Assembly (NCBI RefSeq): GCF_025961835.1
Contig: NZ_JAOQOK010000001.1
Location: 2,914,001-2,978,000 of the forward strand
Direction: 5' to 3'
DNA: 64,000 nucleotides
From: Sphingobium sp. B2D3C
GTDB lineage: Bacteria > Pseudomonadota > Alphaproteobacteria > Sphingomonadales > Sphingomonadaceae
The number at the start of each line of letters is the position of its first letter. Position 1 is the stretch's first letter. The notes beneath the pieces were generated by a model. It had not been told where the DNA came from, did no database searches, and saw only the letters and a list, made by a program, of their open reading frames with translations. This document shows, piece after piece, positions 46,470 to 55,430 of the stretch. The position numbers and the translations under genes are program-made.

Positions 46470-47333
46470 TCAGGCCGCCTGTTCAAGGGCGGTCGAACCG
46501 CTTTCCAGCAACATCGTCGCCGCCGCCGTGTTGGAAATGGGGATGTGATAGTTCCGGCTGACCTCGGCCACATCATCACCCAAGGCCCCACGCGCCGCGA
46601 TCCAGTTGACGATCTCGATGCCCTGGCTGCCCGCTTCCTCGACAATATCGAGCGCGCTGATTTTCGTCAGCGCATCCGGATCGGGGCCCAGATTGTCCAT
46701 GCAGAACTGATCGTAGCGCTGGTTGATGAAGCCGGCGCGTTCCCCGTCGAGCTGGTGGGAGAGCCCGCCGGTGCCGAACACCACGATCCGCTCATCGCCC
46801 TGCCAGCTGCGCAGCGCCTTGCCGACCGCGCGACCGAGCGCAAGGCAGCGCTTGGGGCTCGGCAGCGGATGCTGCACGGTGTTGATGGCGATGGGCACGA
46901 TGCGCACCGGCCACTGGCCGCCGCCGGGCCATGACAGCTGGAACGGCACGACCAGCGCATGATCCACGAGCATCGACTGGCAGGTCGTGACGTCGAATTC
47001 GTCCTCCACCAGTCCCTCGATGATGTGCCAGGAGAGGGCAGCGTCGCCCTTGAATCCGTTCTGCACCGGCAGGCCCCAGCCCTCATCGGCATTGTGGTAG
47101 CTGTCCGCCGCGCCCACCGCGAAGGTCGGCATCTTGTCGAGGAAGAAGTTGAGCCCGTGGTCATTGTAGAAGACCACCGCAACGTCCGGTCTGGCTGTCG
47201 CAAGCCAGCGATGGATCGGCTTGAACCCGTCGAAGAACGGGCTCCAATAAGGGTCCTGCTCCTGACCGCGCGCAATGGCGCCGCCGATTGCCGGCACGTG
47301 GCTGGTAAAGATACCGCCGAGAATATGCGCCAT
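46470..47333 (-). CDS. ligB: Protocatechuate 4,5-dioxygenase beta (catalytic) subunit
   Basis: A 287-residue class III extradiol dioxygenase. The iron ligands of the Sphingobium LigB family are present: H12 (TSHVPAIGG), H59 (FYNDHGLNFF) and E240 (GIEIVNWIAARG). The catalytic base is H193 (TGGLSHQLDG). It opens protocatechuate between C4 and C5 in lignin-derived aromatic catabolism. The alpha subunit gene ends three bases upstream. No other gene of the 4,5-cleavage pathway is in the window. Confidence 0.9.
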   Translation of the reverse strand: MAHILGGIFTSHVPAIGGAIARGQEQDPYWSPFFDGFKPIHRWLATARPDVAVVFYNDHGLNFFLDKMPTFAVGAADSYHNADEGWGLPVQNGFKGDAALSWHIIEGLVEDEFDVTTCQSMLVDHALVVPFQLSWPGGGQWPVRIVPIAINTVQHPLPSPKRCLALGRAVGKALRSWQGDERIVVFGTGGLSHQLDGERAGFINQRYDQFCMDNLGPDPDALTKISALDIVEEAGSQGIEIVNWIAARGALGDDVAEVSRNYHIPISNTAAATMLLESGSTALEQAA

Positions 47334-47336
47334 GGC

Positions 47337-47726
47337 TCAGGCCTCCTCTTGCTGATGGGCTGCGTCAAGCAGCATTTGACGGAAAGCCTCGACACTCATG
47401 CCGGTCTGCTGCGCCCCCACATCCTGCACGTTGAGGCCATAGATGCCGGCCAGCTTGGCGAGATAATAGATGTTGCCGCCCGCCTCGATCATCTGGAGGA
47501 CATTGCGGGCGCGGACCGCCTCGCGCTGCTCTTCGGTCAGATGGAAGCGCTCGAAATAGGCTTCCTCGTCCGCCTGATAGGCGGCGCGATTGGCAGCATC
47601 GTTGAACGAAAAGCACATGGCGTTCAGCGCGAAGCCGCGCGCCGCCGCATCACCGTCGAAGACCGGCGTACCGGGAATGACTCGTTTGGCGGTCGTTCCC
47701 GCCTCGATCGTTTCGATCGCACCCAT
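47337..47726 (-). CDS. ligA: Protocatechuate 4,5-dioxygenase alpha (small) subunit
   Basis: A 129-residue helical LigA. PGTPVFDGDAAARGFALN, MCFSFNDAANRAAYQADEEAYFERF, LTEEQREAV and MIEAGGNIYYLAKLAGI are family landmarks; the subunit covers the active site of LigB. I chose ATG 47726 because AGGAG precedes it by nine bases. A GTG start at 47762 would add 12 residues. First gene of the ligA-ligB pair. Confidence 0.9.
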   Translation of the reverse strand: MGAIETIEAGTTAKRVIPGTPVFDGDAAARGFALNAMCFSFNDAANRAAYQADEEAYFERFHLTEEQREAVRARNVLQMIEAGGNIYYLAKLAGIYGLNVQDVGAQQTGMSVEAFRQMLLDAAHQQEEA

Positions 47727-47857
47727 TGATCCATGCTCCTGCTTCAGGACTGGATCCGTCACTGCGCTCCCCGCGCTGAGCAGACATTGACCTTGATCAA
47801 GCAGGGGATGTTGATCGCGCGGGGGGTCGTCGTCGCAGCGCCCCTGGCGCTAGGGGG

Positions 47858-48280
47858 TCACCAGAAGGCGCGGCGATTAAGCTCGTGACCGAAGGCAAGC
47901 AGGGCGACGCCGAGCAGCGTATAAGGCGTCTCGCCGGCCCAGCCATGCGGCAGGCTGAGCGCCCCGGCCATGATGCCAAGGCCGAGCGCGCCGACCGCGA
48001 CCGGCAGCGCCATGCCATGCTTGAGGGCGCCGTGGCCGAGCGCCAGCGCGCCGAGCACCATGGCGATCATCAGGCCGGCTTCGTGGATGATCTCCGCCTC
48101 GAAAATGCCCGCAACCGAAGACAGCACGCCCACGGCAATGGCCGTCGTCAGGCAATGCACGGCGCACAGGCCGGACAGGCCGATGGCCAGCCGGTCGAGC
48201 TGTGGCATTGTCCACATCCGGGGTGCGGTGAGCGTTCTCATTGCAAGGGCCATACGCCCCCTCGCGGGAAGATACAACAT
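47858..48280 (-). CDS. MerC-domain membrane protein
   Basis: A 140-residue protein with about four membrane helices (starting AIGLSGLCAVHCLTTAIAVGV). The paired Cys in the first helix (C-x-x-x-C of LCAVHC) resembles MerC, an inner-membrane mercuric-ion transporter. No merA or merR is near, so it is probably a chromosomal MerC relative of unknown substrate. ATG 48280 has GGAGG at eight bases, better than the internal starts. Divergent from ctaA. Confidence 0.8.
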   Translation of the reverse strand: MLYLPARGRMALAMRTLTAPRMWTMPQLDRLAIGLSGLCAVHCLTTAIAVGVLSSVAGIFEAEIIHEAGLMIAMVLGALALGHGALKHGMALPVAVGALGLGIMAGALSLPHGWAGETPYTLLGVALLAFGHELNRRAFW

Positions 48281-48352
48281 ATCCTTTGCCTCCGGGTGAG
48301 CCCTTTATGCGGGGGGCTTGCTTCCGCCGATCCCGCGGCGCATGGGGACCGG

Positions 48353-49486
48353 ATGGCTGAACTTGCGCACTCGTCCTCGCCCGGTGCGCCCGCGGTCAGC
48401 GGGCGCCATCTTGGCCGTCCCGCCACGCTGGCACGCTGGCTGTTTGTCGTCGCGGGCCTGATTCTCTTCATGGTGGCGGTGGGTGGCATCACCCGCCTGA
48501 CCGAGTCGGGCCTCTCCATCACCGAGTGGAAGCCGGTGACCGGCACCCTGCCGCCCATGAATGAGGCGCAGTGGCAGGAAGAGTTCGACCAGTATCGCAC
48601 CAGCTCGCAATATGCGCTGATGAACAAGGGCATGACGCTCGAAGCGTTCAAGCACATCTATTTCTGGGAATATTTCCACCGTCTGGTCGGCCGCATCATC
48701 GGCCTTGCCTATGCCGTGCCGCTGGCGTGGTTCGCGCTGCGGCGCGCCATTCCGCGCGGCTTCGGTGTCCGCCTGCTGGTGCTGCTGGCGCTGGGCGGCG
48801 CGCAAGGCGCCGTCGGCTGGCTGATGGTGAAGAGCGGCCTTGTCGACCGGGTGAACGTGCAGCCGGCGATGCTCGCCGCGCATCTGGGCATGGCACTGAT
48901 CCTGCTCGGCGCCGTGGTGTGGACCGCCTGCGACTTCCTGCGCCTGGCCCGGCACGATGCCGCCAATCCCGCCAGCCCCACCACGTCTGCCGCCCTCGCG
49001 CCGCGACGGGCCGTGCCGACATGGGCGGGCACCATCCCCGTGCTCATCCTCTTCGTCCAGTTGCTGCTCGGTGCGCTCACCGCCGGCCTGCGCGCCGGCT
49101 ATGTTTCCAACACATGGCCGATGATGAACGACCGCTTCGTGCCGGACGGCATCGCATGGTGGGGGTCGCTGTGGATGACGCTGACCAGCGATCCGTTCCT
49201 CGTCCATTTCCTCCATCGCTGGTGGGCCATGGTCGCGGCGGGCGCCATGCTGTGGATGGCCGGGCGCCTTCATGCCCAGGGCGCGCTTCGCCTCTCTTAT
49301 GCGCTGACCGGCGCCACGCTGGTACAGGTGATGCTCGGCATCGGCACGGTGCTGACCGGCGTGTCGCTGCACATTGCCGTGACGCATCAGGTTACCGGCG
49401 CGCTGCTTCTCGCCATCGCGGTGGCCGGCGCGCATCGACTCGGCCAGCGGGATCGCGAATCGGATCTCACGCCTGCGCGCGCATGA
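48353..49486 (+). CDS. ctaA: Heme A synthase
   Basis: A 377-residue COX15/CtaA-type membrane protein that converts heme O to heme A for cytochrome oxidase. About eight helices. VGGITRLTESGLSITEWKPVTGTLPP is the family signature, and heme-ligand histidines sit in FEYFHRLVGRIIG-type and LHRWWAM segments (EYFHRLVGR, FLHRWWAMVA, HIAVTHQ). It overlaps cutA by four bases. The ATG at 48353 is chosen because the family begins close to this point; an open frame extends upstream through the divergent gene. Confidence 0.94.
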   Translation: MAELAHSSSPGAPAVSGRHLGRPATLARWLFVVAGLILFMVAVGGITRLTESGLSITEWKPVTGTLPPMNEAQWQEEFDQYRTSSQYALMNKGMTLEAFKHIYFWEYFHRLVGRIIGLAYAVPLAWFALRRAIPRGFGVRLLVLLALGGAQGAVGWLMVKSGLVDRVNVQPAMLAAHLGMALILLGAVVWTACDFLRLARHDAANPASPTTSAALAPRRAVPTWAGTIPVLILFVQLLLGALTAGLRAGYVSNTWPMMNDRFVPDGIAWWGSLWMTLTSDPFLVHFLHRWWAMVAAGAMLWMAGRLHAQGALRLSYALTGATLVQVMLGIGTVLTGVSLHIAVTHQVTGALLLAIAVAGAHRLGQRDRESDLTPARA

Positions 49487-49815
49487 GCGAGATCGCTCTG
49501 GTCTACGTGCCTTATGGTTCGCGCGCGGAAGCTGAAGCGGCGGGCCGCCAGATGGTGCAAGAGCGACTGGCCGCCTGCGCCAATGTCTTCGGCGAAGGCT
49601 GCTCGATCTATCCGTGGGATGGCGTCATCGAGCAGAGCGCCGAAACGGTGGTGCTGTTCAAGACCGCGCCGGACCGCTGCGCGGCGCTCATGACCGCCAT
49701 TGCGCAGGCCCATGCCTATGATCTCCCCGCGATCCTCACCTGGCCCGCGCACACCACCCCGGCCTATGCCACCTGGGTGCACGAAAAAACCCGGCCTGAC
49801 GCCCGTCTGGACTGA
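49483..49815 (+). CDS. cutA: Divalent-cation tolerance protein CutA
   Basis: A 110-residue trimeric ferredoxin-like protein: VYVPYGSRAEAEAAGRQMVQERLAACANVF, SIYPWDGVIEQSAETVVLFKT, and AHAYDLPAILTWPAHTT are hallmarks. Role in metal tolerance is by family only. Overlaps the ctaA stop as ATGA. Confidence 0.92.
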   Translation: MSEIALVYVPYGSRAEAEAAGRQMVQERLAACANVFGEGCSIYPWDGVIEQSAETVVLFKTAPDRCAALMTAIAQAHAYDLPAILTWPAHTTPAYATWVHEKTRPDARLD

Positions 49816-49838
49816 TAGGGTATTCTGATACCCGTCAG
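49812..49838 (+). terminator. Hairpin at the end of cutA, terminator-like
   Basis: CTGA (49812-49815), then GGGTAT-TCTG-ATACCC (49818-49833), then TCAG (49835-49838): a hairpin overlapping the cutA stop codon, followed 14 bases on by TTTTTC. Weak as a classical terminator but well placed between cutA and rplM. Confidence 0.45.
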
Positions 49839-49960
49839 CAAGGGCGTGCTTTTTCTTGACTCTCCGCCCCCTCATCGCCATTGGGGCCGCGCGGGCGGTG
49901 CCTTTTCCGGGGCGCCGCTGTTGTTATTTTCTGGATACTCATTCCTGGAGGCAAGAGGCC

Positions 49961-50440
49961 ATGAAGGCGCTCATGAAGACCACCAAGCCGGCAACCCCGG
50001 CCACGGTCGAGAAGAAATGGTTGCTGATCGACGCCGAGGGTCTCGTCGTTGGTCGCGTCGCGAGCATCATCGCGAACATCCTGCGCGGCAAGCACAAGCC
50101 CAGCTTCACTCCCCATGTCGACTGCGGTGACAATGTCATCGTCATCAATGCCGACAAGGTGAAGTTCACCGGCAACAAGCTGACCGACAAGCGCTATTAC
50201 AAGCACACCGGCTATGCCGGCGGCATCAAGGAGACCTCTCCGCAGAAGGTGCTCGAGGGTCGTTTCCCCGAGCGCGTGCTGGAGAAGGCCGTGGAGCGCA
50301 TGATTCCGCGCGGTCCCCTCGGTCGTCAGCAGATGCGCAACCTGCGCGTCTTCGCGGGCAGCGAACATCCGCATGAAGCCCAGAACCCCGAAGTGCTCGA
50401 TGTTGCGGCGATGAACCGCAAGAACAAGGTTGGTGCCTGA
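49961..50440 (+). CDS. rplM: 50S ribosomal protein L13
   Basis: A 159-residue uL13, about 10 residues longer at the N-terminus than E. coli L13. [59 protein letters not shown], and [27 protein letters not shown] are diagnostic. ATG 49961 with GGAGGCAAGAGG. The stop overlaps the rpsI start (TGATG). Confidence 0.98.
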   Translation: MKALMKTTKPATPATVEKKWLLIDAEGLVVGRVASIIANILRGKHKPSFTPHVDCGDNVIVINADKVKFTGNKLTDKRYYKHTGYAGGIKETSPQKVLEGRFPERVLEKAVERMIPRGPLGRQQMRNLRVFAGSEHPHEAQNPEVLDVAAMNRKNKVGA

Positions 50441-50964
50441 TGTCCGATACCGTCAACTCGCTGTCCGATCTGCAGGACCTCACCCAGGGTAACGCCGATG
50501 CGCCCGCCGCCACCGACGCCGTGCAGGCACCGGTGAAGGTGTCGAACGCGCCGCTGCGCCAGCAGGAGCTGGACAAGCAGGGCCGCGCCTACGCCACCGG
50601 CCGTCGTAAGGATGCCGTCGCCCGCGTGTGGGTGAAGCCCGGCACCGGCAAGATCACGGTCAACGGCCGCGATCAGGAAACCTATTTCGCACGTCCCACG
50701 CTGCGTCTCGTCATCAATCAGCCCTTCACGGTCACCGACCGCACCGGCCAGTATGACGTGATCTGCACCGTGAAGGGTGGCGGTCTTTCCGGTCAGGCCG
50801 GCGCCGTGAAGCACGGGATCGCGCAGGCGCTCAGCAAATATGAGCCCACGCTGCGCGCCGCCGTGAAGGCAGAAGGCTTCCTCACGCGCGACCCGCGCGT
50901 CGTCGAGCGCAAGAAGTACGGCCGCGCCAAGGCTCGCCGCAGCTTCCAGTTCTCGAAGCGCTAA
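50440..50964 (+). CDS. rpsI: 30S ribosomal protein S9, with N-terminal extension
   Basis: A 174-residue uS9. The core begins about residue 50 ([30 protein letters not shown]) and ends with the RNA-contacting basic tail [17 protein letters not shown]. The first 45 residues are an acidic, Ala-rich extension absent from E. coli S9; alphaproteobacterial S9 proteins often carry one. Translation-coupled to rplM. Confidence 0.98.
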   Translation: MSDTVNSLSDLQDLTQGNADAPAATDAVQAPVKVSNAPLRQQELDKQGRAYATGRRKDAVARVWVKPGTGKITVNGRDQETYFARPTLRLVINQPFTVTDRTGQYDVICTVKGGGLSGQAGAVKHGIAQALSKYEPTLRAAVKAEGFLTRDPRVVERKKYGRAKARRSFQFSKR

Positions 50965-51051
50965 GAACGTCGGCGTCGTTTCGCGGAGCAGACCATGGTC
51001 CGGCTCCGCGGACGAGCAGAAGCTTCAGAATTTCCCGTCCGGGATCGGAAC

Positions 51052-51084
51052 AAGGGCTGCTCTTCAGGGCGGCCCTTTTCTTTT
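51052..51084 (+). terminator. Terminator of rplM-rpsI
   Basis: AAGGGCTGC (51052-51060), loop TCTTCAGG, then GCGGCCCTT (51069-51077, one G-T pair), running into TTTTCTTTT. Well-formed intrinsic terminator 88 bases after the rpsI stop. Another hairpin, CGCGGAGC...GCTCCGCG, lies before it near 50985-51010. Confidence 0.85.
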
Positions 51085-51297
51085 GGACGCGTTGTGGGCG
51101 CAGCGCTCATAGGTTCACGCGCGACGGCTTGACCTGCAACAGGGCTCACCTACTTTGGCCTTGCGGGCCGGGCCCCTCTGGCGATCCCCTATGGATCGTG
51201 ATGTCGGACCGCATCGAGTGCGCTCGGTGCCGGGTCCAGACCCATTGAAGACCTGCATCAGTCACCCGATCGACAGTCGTTCCATCGGAGGTTTTTC

Positions 51298-51630
51298 ATG
51301 TCATCAGCCCAGTCCATGCCCTGCCCCGTCTGCCGCGTGCCGCTCGTGATGAGCGAGCGCCAAGGCGTCGAAATCGATTATTGCCCCCAATGCCGTGGCG
51401 TGTGGCTGGACCGGGGCGAGCTGGACAAGATTATCGAGCGCGCCAGTGCCGAATTGGCGCCTGCCGCCCCGCCGCAGACCCGCGCCGAGCCTTATCCGCC
51501 CCAACCTCAGATCCAGCAGCCGTACCGCGACGAGCGATATCGCGAGCAGGGCTATCGAGACAGCGGCTACCGCTCGCATAAAGGCTATCCCAAGCGGAAG
51601 AAGTCGTTCCTCGAAGAGCTGTTCGACTGA
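51298..51630 (+). CDS. TFIIB-type zinc-ribbon protein
   Basis: A 110-residue protein. The N-terminal zf-TFIIB ribbon has C9/C12 and C29/C32 (MPCPVCRVPL and YCPQCRGVWLDRGELDKI), followed by a Pro/Gln/Tyr/Arg-rich low-complexity linker (about 60-95) with repeated YRD/YREQGYRDSGYR, and a basic end KRKKSFLEELFD. Small proteins of this type are common and of unknown function. Preceded by TCGGAGG. The 213 bases before it hold no other feature. Confidence 0.9.
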   Translation: MSSAQSMPCPVCRVPLVMSERQGVEIDYCPQCRGVWLDRGELDKIIERASAELAPAAPPQTRAEPYPPQPQIQQPYRDERYREQGYRDSGYRSHKGYPKRKKSFLEELFD

Positions 51631-51645
51631 TCGAGGGTTTAGCTC

Positions 51646-53247
51646 TCACCAGCCGTCCACGCCCTGCGCAAGCCGCCGCTCAATGCCGATCCGGTCCAGA
51701 AACGCGGCATCGTGGCTCACGACGAGCAAGGCGCCGTCATAGTCGGCGAGCGCCTGCTCAAGGAGCTCGGTGCTCTCTATGTCGAGATGATTGGTCGGCT
51801 CATCGAGGATTAAAAGCTGCGGCGGCACCGGCCCGCTTGTGATCACGCACAGGGCGGCGCGCAGCCGCTCGCCGCCACTCAGCACCGCGACATCCTTCAG
51901 GGCATCGCGGTTGCGAAAGGCGAAGCGAGCCAGCGCCTCATGCGCCATGTGCGGGGTCATACCGGGATGCGCGGCCAGCATCGCTGCTTGCAGGGTCTGG
52001 CCGGGCCTCACAAGGTCGGCATGCTGGTCGAGCATCGCGATCCGGCCCGGCCCGCGATGGATGGTCCCCGCGCTCGGCTCGGCCAGGCCGACCGCCAAGG
52101 CCAAAAGGCTGGTCTTGCCACTGCCGTTCGGGCCCGTGATCGCGACGCGCTCCGGCCCGGTCATAGCAAAGGACAGCGGGCCGAACAGCCGGCGCCCGCC
52201 CCGTGCCAGCACCACATCCTCAAGCCGCAGTACCGTGCGATTATGCGGGAGGCCGGCCGATGGCAGATTGATCTGCAGCGGCGTCAGAACCTCCACCTGC
52301 GCGCGGGCGGCCTCTAGCGACTGGCTGGCGGCGCCGATCTGGCGCTCGGCCTGATGACGCTCGCGCGCCCCGCTTTGCTCGGCTTGCTCCGCCCGCTTGC
52401 CGAGCAGAATGCGCGGCTGATCCCCCCGCGCCCGGGCAGTGCGCCCGGCCTTGTCCCGCCGGGCCTTGCGCTCGGCCTGAGCCTGGGCATCCCGCTGCTG
52501 CCGGGCGAGCGTGCGCTGGCTGCGATCCAGCTCGTCCTCGGCCCGTGCGCGCATCGCATCGCGACTCGCCACAAAGGCGCTCCAACCCCCGCCGACGCTG
52601 AAGGCCCCGACCGGCGAGAGCTGGACGATCCGGTCCATGCCTTCCAGCAGCGCGCGATCATGGCTGGCGACGAGCGCGCCGCCCGGCCAGCGGCCCAGCA
52701 ACGCCGCCACCGCGGCCCGGCCGGCGTCATCGAGATTGTTGGTGGGTTCATCGAGCAGCAGCAGTTCGGGCTCTGCAAGCAGCATCGCCGCCAGCCCGAC
52801 GCGGGTGCGTTCCCCACCAGACAGCGTCGCGCAATCGCGATCAAGGCCGGTGCCGGTCAACCCGACATCGGCCAGCGCTCGCTCAAGGCGCTCGGGCAGA
52901 GTCCAGTCCGCCTCCGCTGCATCCTCCAGCGATCCTTCGCCCGCGTCCAGGCGCGCCAGTCTCTCCAGCGCATCGGACAAGCCGAGCGCATGTGCAACGC
53001 TGCCAGCATCCGGCTGGATCTGCCGCAAGGTGCCGATGCGCCCGGTCCGGTGGATCGTCCCCGCCTGCGGCGCGCCGCCCTCTGCGATCAGCGCGAGCAG
53101 GCTCGACTTGCCGGCGCCGTTGCGCCCGACAAGGCCGACCCGCTCCCGCCCGATGGCGAGAGTCAGGTCAGAGAAAAGCGCCGTCCCGTCAGGCCGGGCG
53201 AGCGTGACGTGATCGAGGGTGAGAAGAGCGGGATTTGGGCCGGGCAT
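51646..53247 (-). CDS. ABC-F family ATPase
   Basis: A 533-residue protein with two ABC domains. Walker A is GRNGAGKSS and GPNGSGKTS, signatures LSGGE in both halves, and Walker B LLLLDEPTNNLD and LLILDEPTNHLD. A charged linker (QRTLARQQRDAQAQAERKARRDKAG) lies between them. There is no membrane domain, so it acts on the ribosome (translation factor or antibiotic protection), not as a transporter. It is shorter than Uup/EttA and closest to divergent ABC-F members. I chose ATG 53247 (MPGPNPA). Confidence 0.92.
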   Translation of the reverse strand: MPGPNPALLTLDHVTLARPDGTALFSDLTLAIGRERVGLVGRNGAGKSSLLALIAEGGAPQAGTIHRTGRIGTLRQIQPDAGSVAHALGLSDALERLARLDAGEGSLEDAAEADWTLPERLERALADVGLTGTGLDRDCATLSGGERTRVGLAAMLLAEPELLLLDEPTNNLDDAGRAAVAALLGRWPGGALVASHDRALLEGMDRIVQLSPVGAFSVGGGWSAFVASRDAMRARAEDELDRSQRTLARQQRDAQAQAERKARRDKAGRTARARGDQPRILLGKRAEQAEQSGARERHQAERQIGAASQSLEAARAQVEVLTPLQINLPSAGLPHNRTVLRLEDVVLARGGRRLFGPLSFAMTGPERVAITGPNGSGKTSLLALAVGLAEPSAGTIHRGPGRIAMLDQHADLVRPGQTLQAAMLAAHPGMTPHMAHEALARFAFRNRDALKDVAVLSGGERLRAALCVITSGPVPPQLLILDEPTNHLDIESTELLEQALADYDGALLVVSHDAAFLDRIGIERRLAQGVDGW

Positions 53248-53355
53248 GGAACACCTGTGACGAAGGAACAATCGGGCGGATGTCCGGTGCCTTGTCCATG
53301 ATGATGTGCTCCTGCTGGCGTTGAAGGTGCGATGTAAGCGCGATCGTGCGCGGAA

Positions 53356-54015
53356 TCAAATCCGCCGCACCAAGCGCGCAACGAGAAGCATCGCGGCGGG
53401 AAAGCTGAGTGCCCACAAGGCACCCACCCAGATCAGCCACGGCCAGAACATCTGCAGCGCCAGCGCCGGCATGAGGAGGCCATTGGCGAGCAGGGCTGCA
53501 TGAGCCGCGTGGCCGCCCCGCCCGGCGGGAAGCGCGAAGGCAGCCAGCAAGGTAGCGAGACTCATCAGAGCGTAGCCCAGCAGATCCACCGCGAAGAGGA
53601 AGCTACGATAGGGCAGGAAGAGAAAGGGCTCGATGCCGGCCGTATCGCCGCTGGCCAGTCTCGGCGCGACGAAAGTGAGCTGAACGAAATAGACGAGGCC
53701 CGTAAGCGTCGCGTACATGATCGCGAAGCCGAACGCGCTTTGGCTGAAGGCCCGGCGCCCCAGCGGCGCGAGCCGATGCAGGGCGGCCATGAGGATCACA
53801 AAGGCTGGGCCGAGCAGCAGCGACGGCGTGAGCAGCAGCGCCAGCCCGCGCGGGGTGCTGGCAGCATTCGGGCCGCCGGCAGAGCCCAGCAAGCCGAGCC
53901 ATTCGAGCAGTTGCCCGCCGACATAGGCGAGGGCGAGCAATGCGCAGGCCAGTGCAGCCGCATAAGCGAGCCGTGCGGCGATCGCGCGGTCCTGCTGCTC
54001 TGAAGGATTGCCCAT
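53356..54015 (-). CDS. Polytopic membrane protein of unknown family
   Basis: A 219-residue protein with about six predicted helices (such as LAYAAALACALLALAYVGGQLL and LTPSLLLGPAFVILMAALHRL). It resembles no family I can name. ATG 54015 (MGNPSEQQ) is chosen; a GTG 30 bases upstream is possible. Divergent from the zinc-finger gene and 108 bases upstream of the ABC-F gene on the same strand. Confidence 0.7.
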   Translation of the reverse strand: MGNPSEQQDRAIAARLAYAAALACALLALAYVGGQLLEWLGLLGSAGGPNAASTPRGLALLLTPSLLLGPAFVILMAALHRLAPLGRRAFSQSAFGFAIMYATLTGLVYFVQLTFVAPRLASGDTAGIEPFLFLPYRSFLFAVDLLGYALMSLATLLAAFALPAGRGGHAAHAALLANGLLMPALALQMFWPWLIWVGALWALSFPAAMLLVARLVRRI

Positions 54016-54137
54016 CGTCTGCCGCTCGTCTCCCAAGATGTGCACAGGATAGGTCGGCCATCAGCGCAGGGCTTTGCGCGGGATCAACCCATCCTCCATA
54101 TTGCCCGCTGGCGGCGGGGGTGCTAACCGCCATCCTC

Positions 54138-54368
54138 ATGCACACGCCGCCTGAAACCATTCACGTTCATGCTCGCCGAGTCTCCTGTGATGGCTCGGGC
54201 CACGGCATCCCCGCTGCGCTGGGGCATCCGCGCATCTTCCTGGAGATCGACGAGCATGGCTATGTCGATTGCGGCTATTGCGACAGGCGCTTCGTGCTGG
54301 CGGGTGGCCCGGCCGACACCCCAGACATCGTGAACAAGCCAGACATTTCGTCCGGCGCCAGCCTCTGA
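54138..54368 (+). CDS. Zinc-finger (zf-CHCC/NDUFS6-like) small protein
   Basis: A 76-residue protein: RRVSCDGSGHGIPAALGHPRIFLEIDEHGYVDCGYCDRRFVL. The pattern C-x(n)-H-x(n)-C-G-Y-C-D-R-R-F is the zf-CHCC domain found as the mitochondrial complex I subunit NDUFS6 and as separate proteins in alphaproteobacteria. It probably binds one zinc and may assist complex I assembly. Confidence 0.88.
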   Translation: MHTPPETIHVHARRVSCDGSGHGIPAALGHPRIFLEIDEHGYVDCGYCDRRFVLAGGPADTPDIVNKPDISSGASL

Positions 54369-54425
54369 ACGGCTGACGACCCACCCGGCGAAGACCGGGC
54401 CATCAACGGAGAGGATCGACCGCCC

Positions 54426-55400
54426 ATGCCATTGCATCCCGTGCCGGTCGACGATCCCGCTGTCTGGACCAGTACCGAAATCGGTGGACGCGAGGGCTTC
54501 ACCCATCGGCTTTCCCCTGCGCAACGCGACGCTATCGATCGCGCCGTGCTCCGCGTGCGCGGCCGAGTCGCGCATGACATCCGGCGCGAGGATTTCTCCT
54601 GCCCTGAAATCGACGCGCTGATGAAGGCAGCGCGCTGGCAGCTTTTCCATGGCTGCGGCGCGGTCATCCTCGCCGGGATCGATGCTGGCCGCTATGATCT
54701 GGCAGATCATGAGCGGCTCTATTGGGGGCTCGGCACCCATATCGGCGCCGGCGTGGTGCAAAGCCCGCGTGGCGACCATATCGCCCATGTCCAGAAGGAA
54801 GAGGGCGGGCCGCCGCGCGGCTACACGTCCGATCTGGAACTGCGCTCCCATACCGATTTTCACGAAGTCCTCTCGCTCTACGGCCTTCGTGCCTCGGCGC
54901 AGGGCGGCGAGAGTGGTGCTGTCAGCCTGCTCGCCATCCACAACATCATGGCCCGCGAGCGACCCGATCTTCTCGCCCGTCTCTACGAAGGCCATTATAT
55001 CGACTGGCCCCAGCGGCAGCAGCCTCATGAAGAGGCGCTGCCCTTCTTCTGGACACTGGATGGCAAGACGAGCGGGTTCAACAACCGCGTGTTCCTGCGC
55101 CATGGCCGCGAGCCGGAGAAGCTGCCTGCTGCGTTCCGCGAGGCGCTCGCCCTGTTCGACGAGATCGCGCTGCGGCCCGATGTCCGCGCCGATTTCGTGC
55201 TGCAGCCCGGCGAGATGTTCTTCTGGCACAATTTCCTCGTGCTGCACTCGCGCCAGCAATTCCATGACACGCCCGATGCGCGCCGCCTGCTGCTGCGCCT
55301 GTGGCTGAACATCCCGGACGGACGGCCGATTCATCCCGCCATGCGCAGCCTGACGGCGGAGATTGATGCATATCATGGCGGGGTTGCGGTGCCGGCCTAG
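54426..55400 (+). CDS. TauD/TfdA-family 2-oxoglutarate dioxygenase
   Basis: A 324-residue non-haem iron enzyme. The iron motif H-x-D is in LELRSHTDFHEVL and the distal His in FFWHNFLVLHSRQQF, with Arg in RRLLLRLWL. Substrate unknown; this clade has a longer N-terminal region than TauD. Followed within 30 bases by the L,D-transpeptidase gene, with good ribosome sites, so they may be co-transcribed. Confidence 0.88.
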   Translation: MPLHPVPVDDPAVWTSTEIGGREGFTHRLSPAQRDAIDRAVLRVRGRVAHDIRREDFSCPEIDALMKAARWQLFHGCGAVILAGIDAGRYDLADHERLYWGLGTHIGAGVVQSPRGDHIAHVQKEEGGPPRGYTSDLELRSHTDFHEVLSLYGLRASAQGGESGAVSLLAIHNIMARERPDLLARLYEGHYIDWPQRQQPHEEALPFFWTLDGKTSGFNNRVFLRHGREPEKLPAAFREALALFDEIALRPDVRADFVLQPGEMFFWHNFLVLHSRQQFHDTPDARRLLLRLWLNIPDGRPIHPAMRSLTAEIDAYHGGVAVPA

Positions 55401-55430
55401 GAGGGACCGATCATCTTGGGAGGACGGCCC

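Noticed and set aside
47858..48280. Mercury-resistance operon around the MerC-like gene
   Set aside because: No merR, merT, merP or merA in the surroundings; neighbours are ctaA and ligAB.
54384..54399. Single palindrome CCCGG-CGAAGA-CCGGG resembling the GIY-YIG element repeats
   Set aside because: The core reads CGAAGA rather than CGAAGG, the arms are only five bases and there is no inverted partner; it may be a relic or chance.
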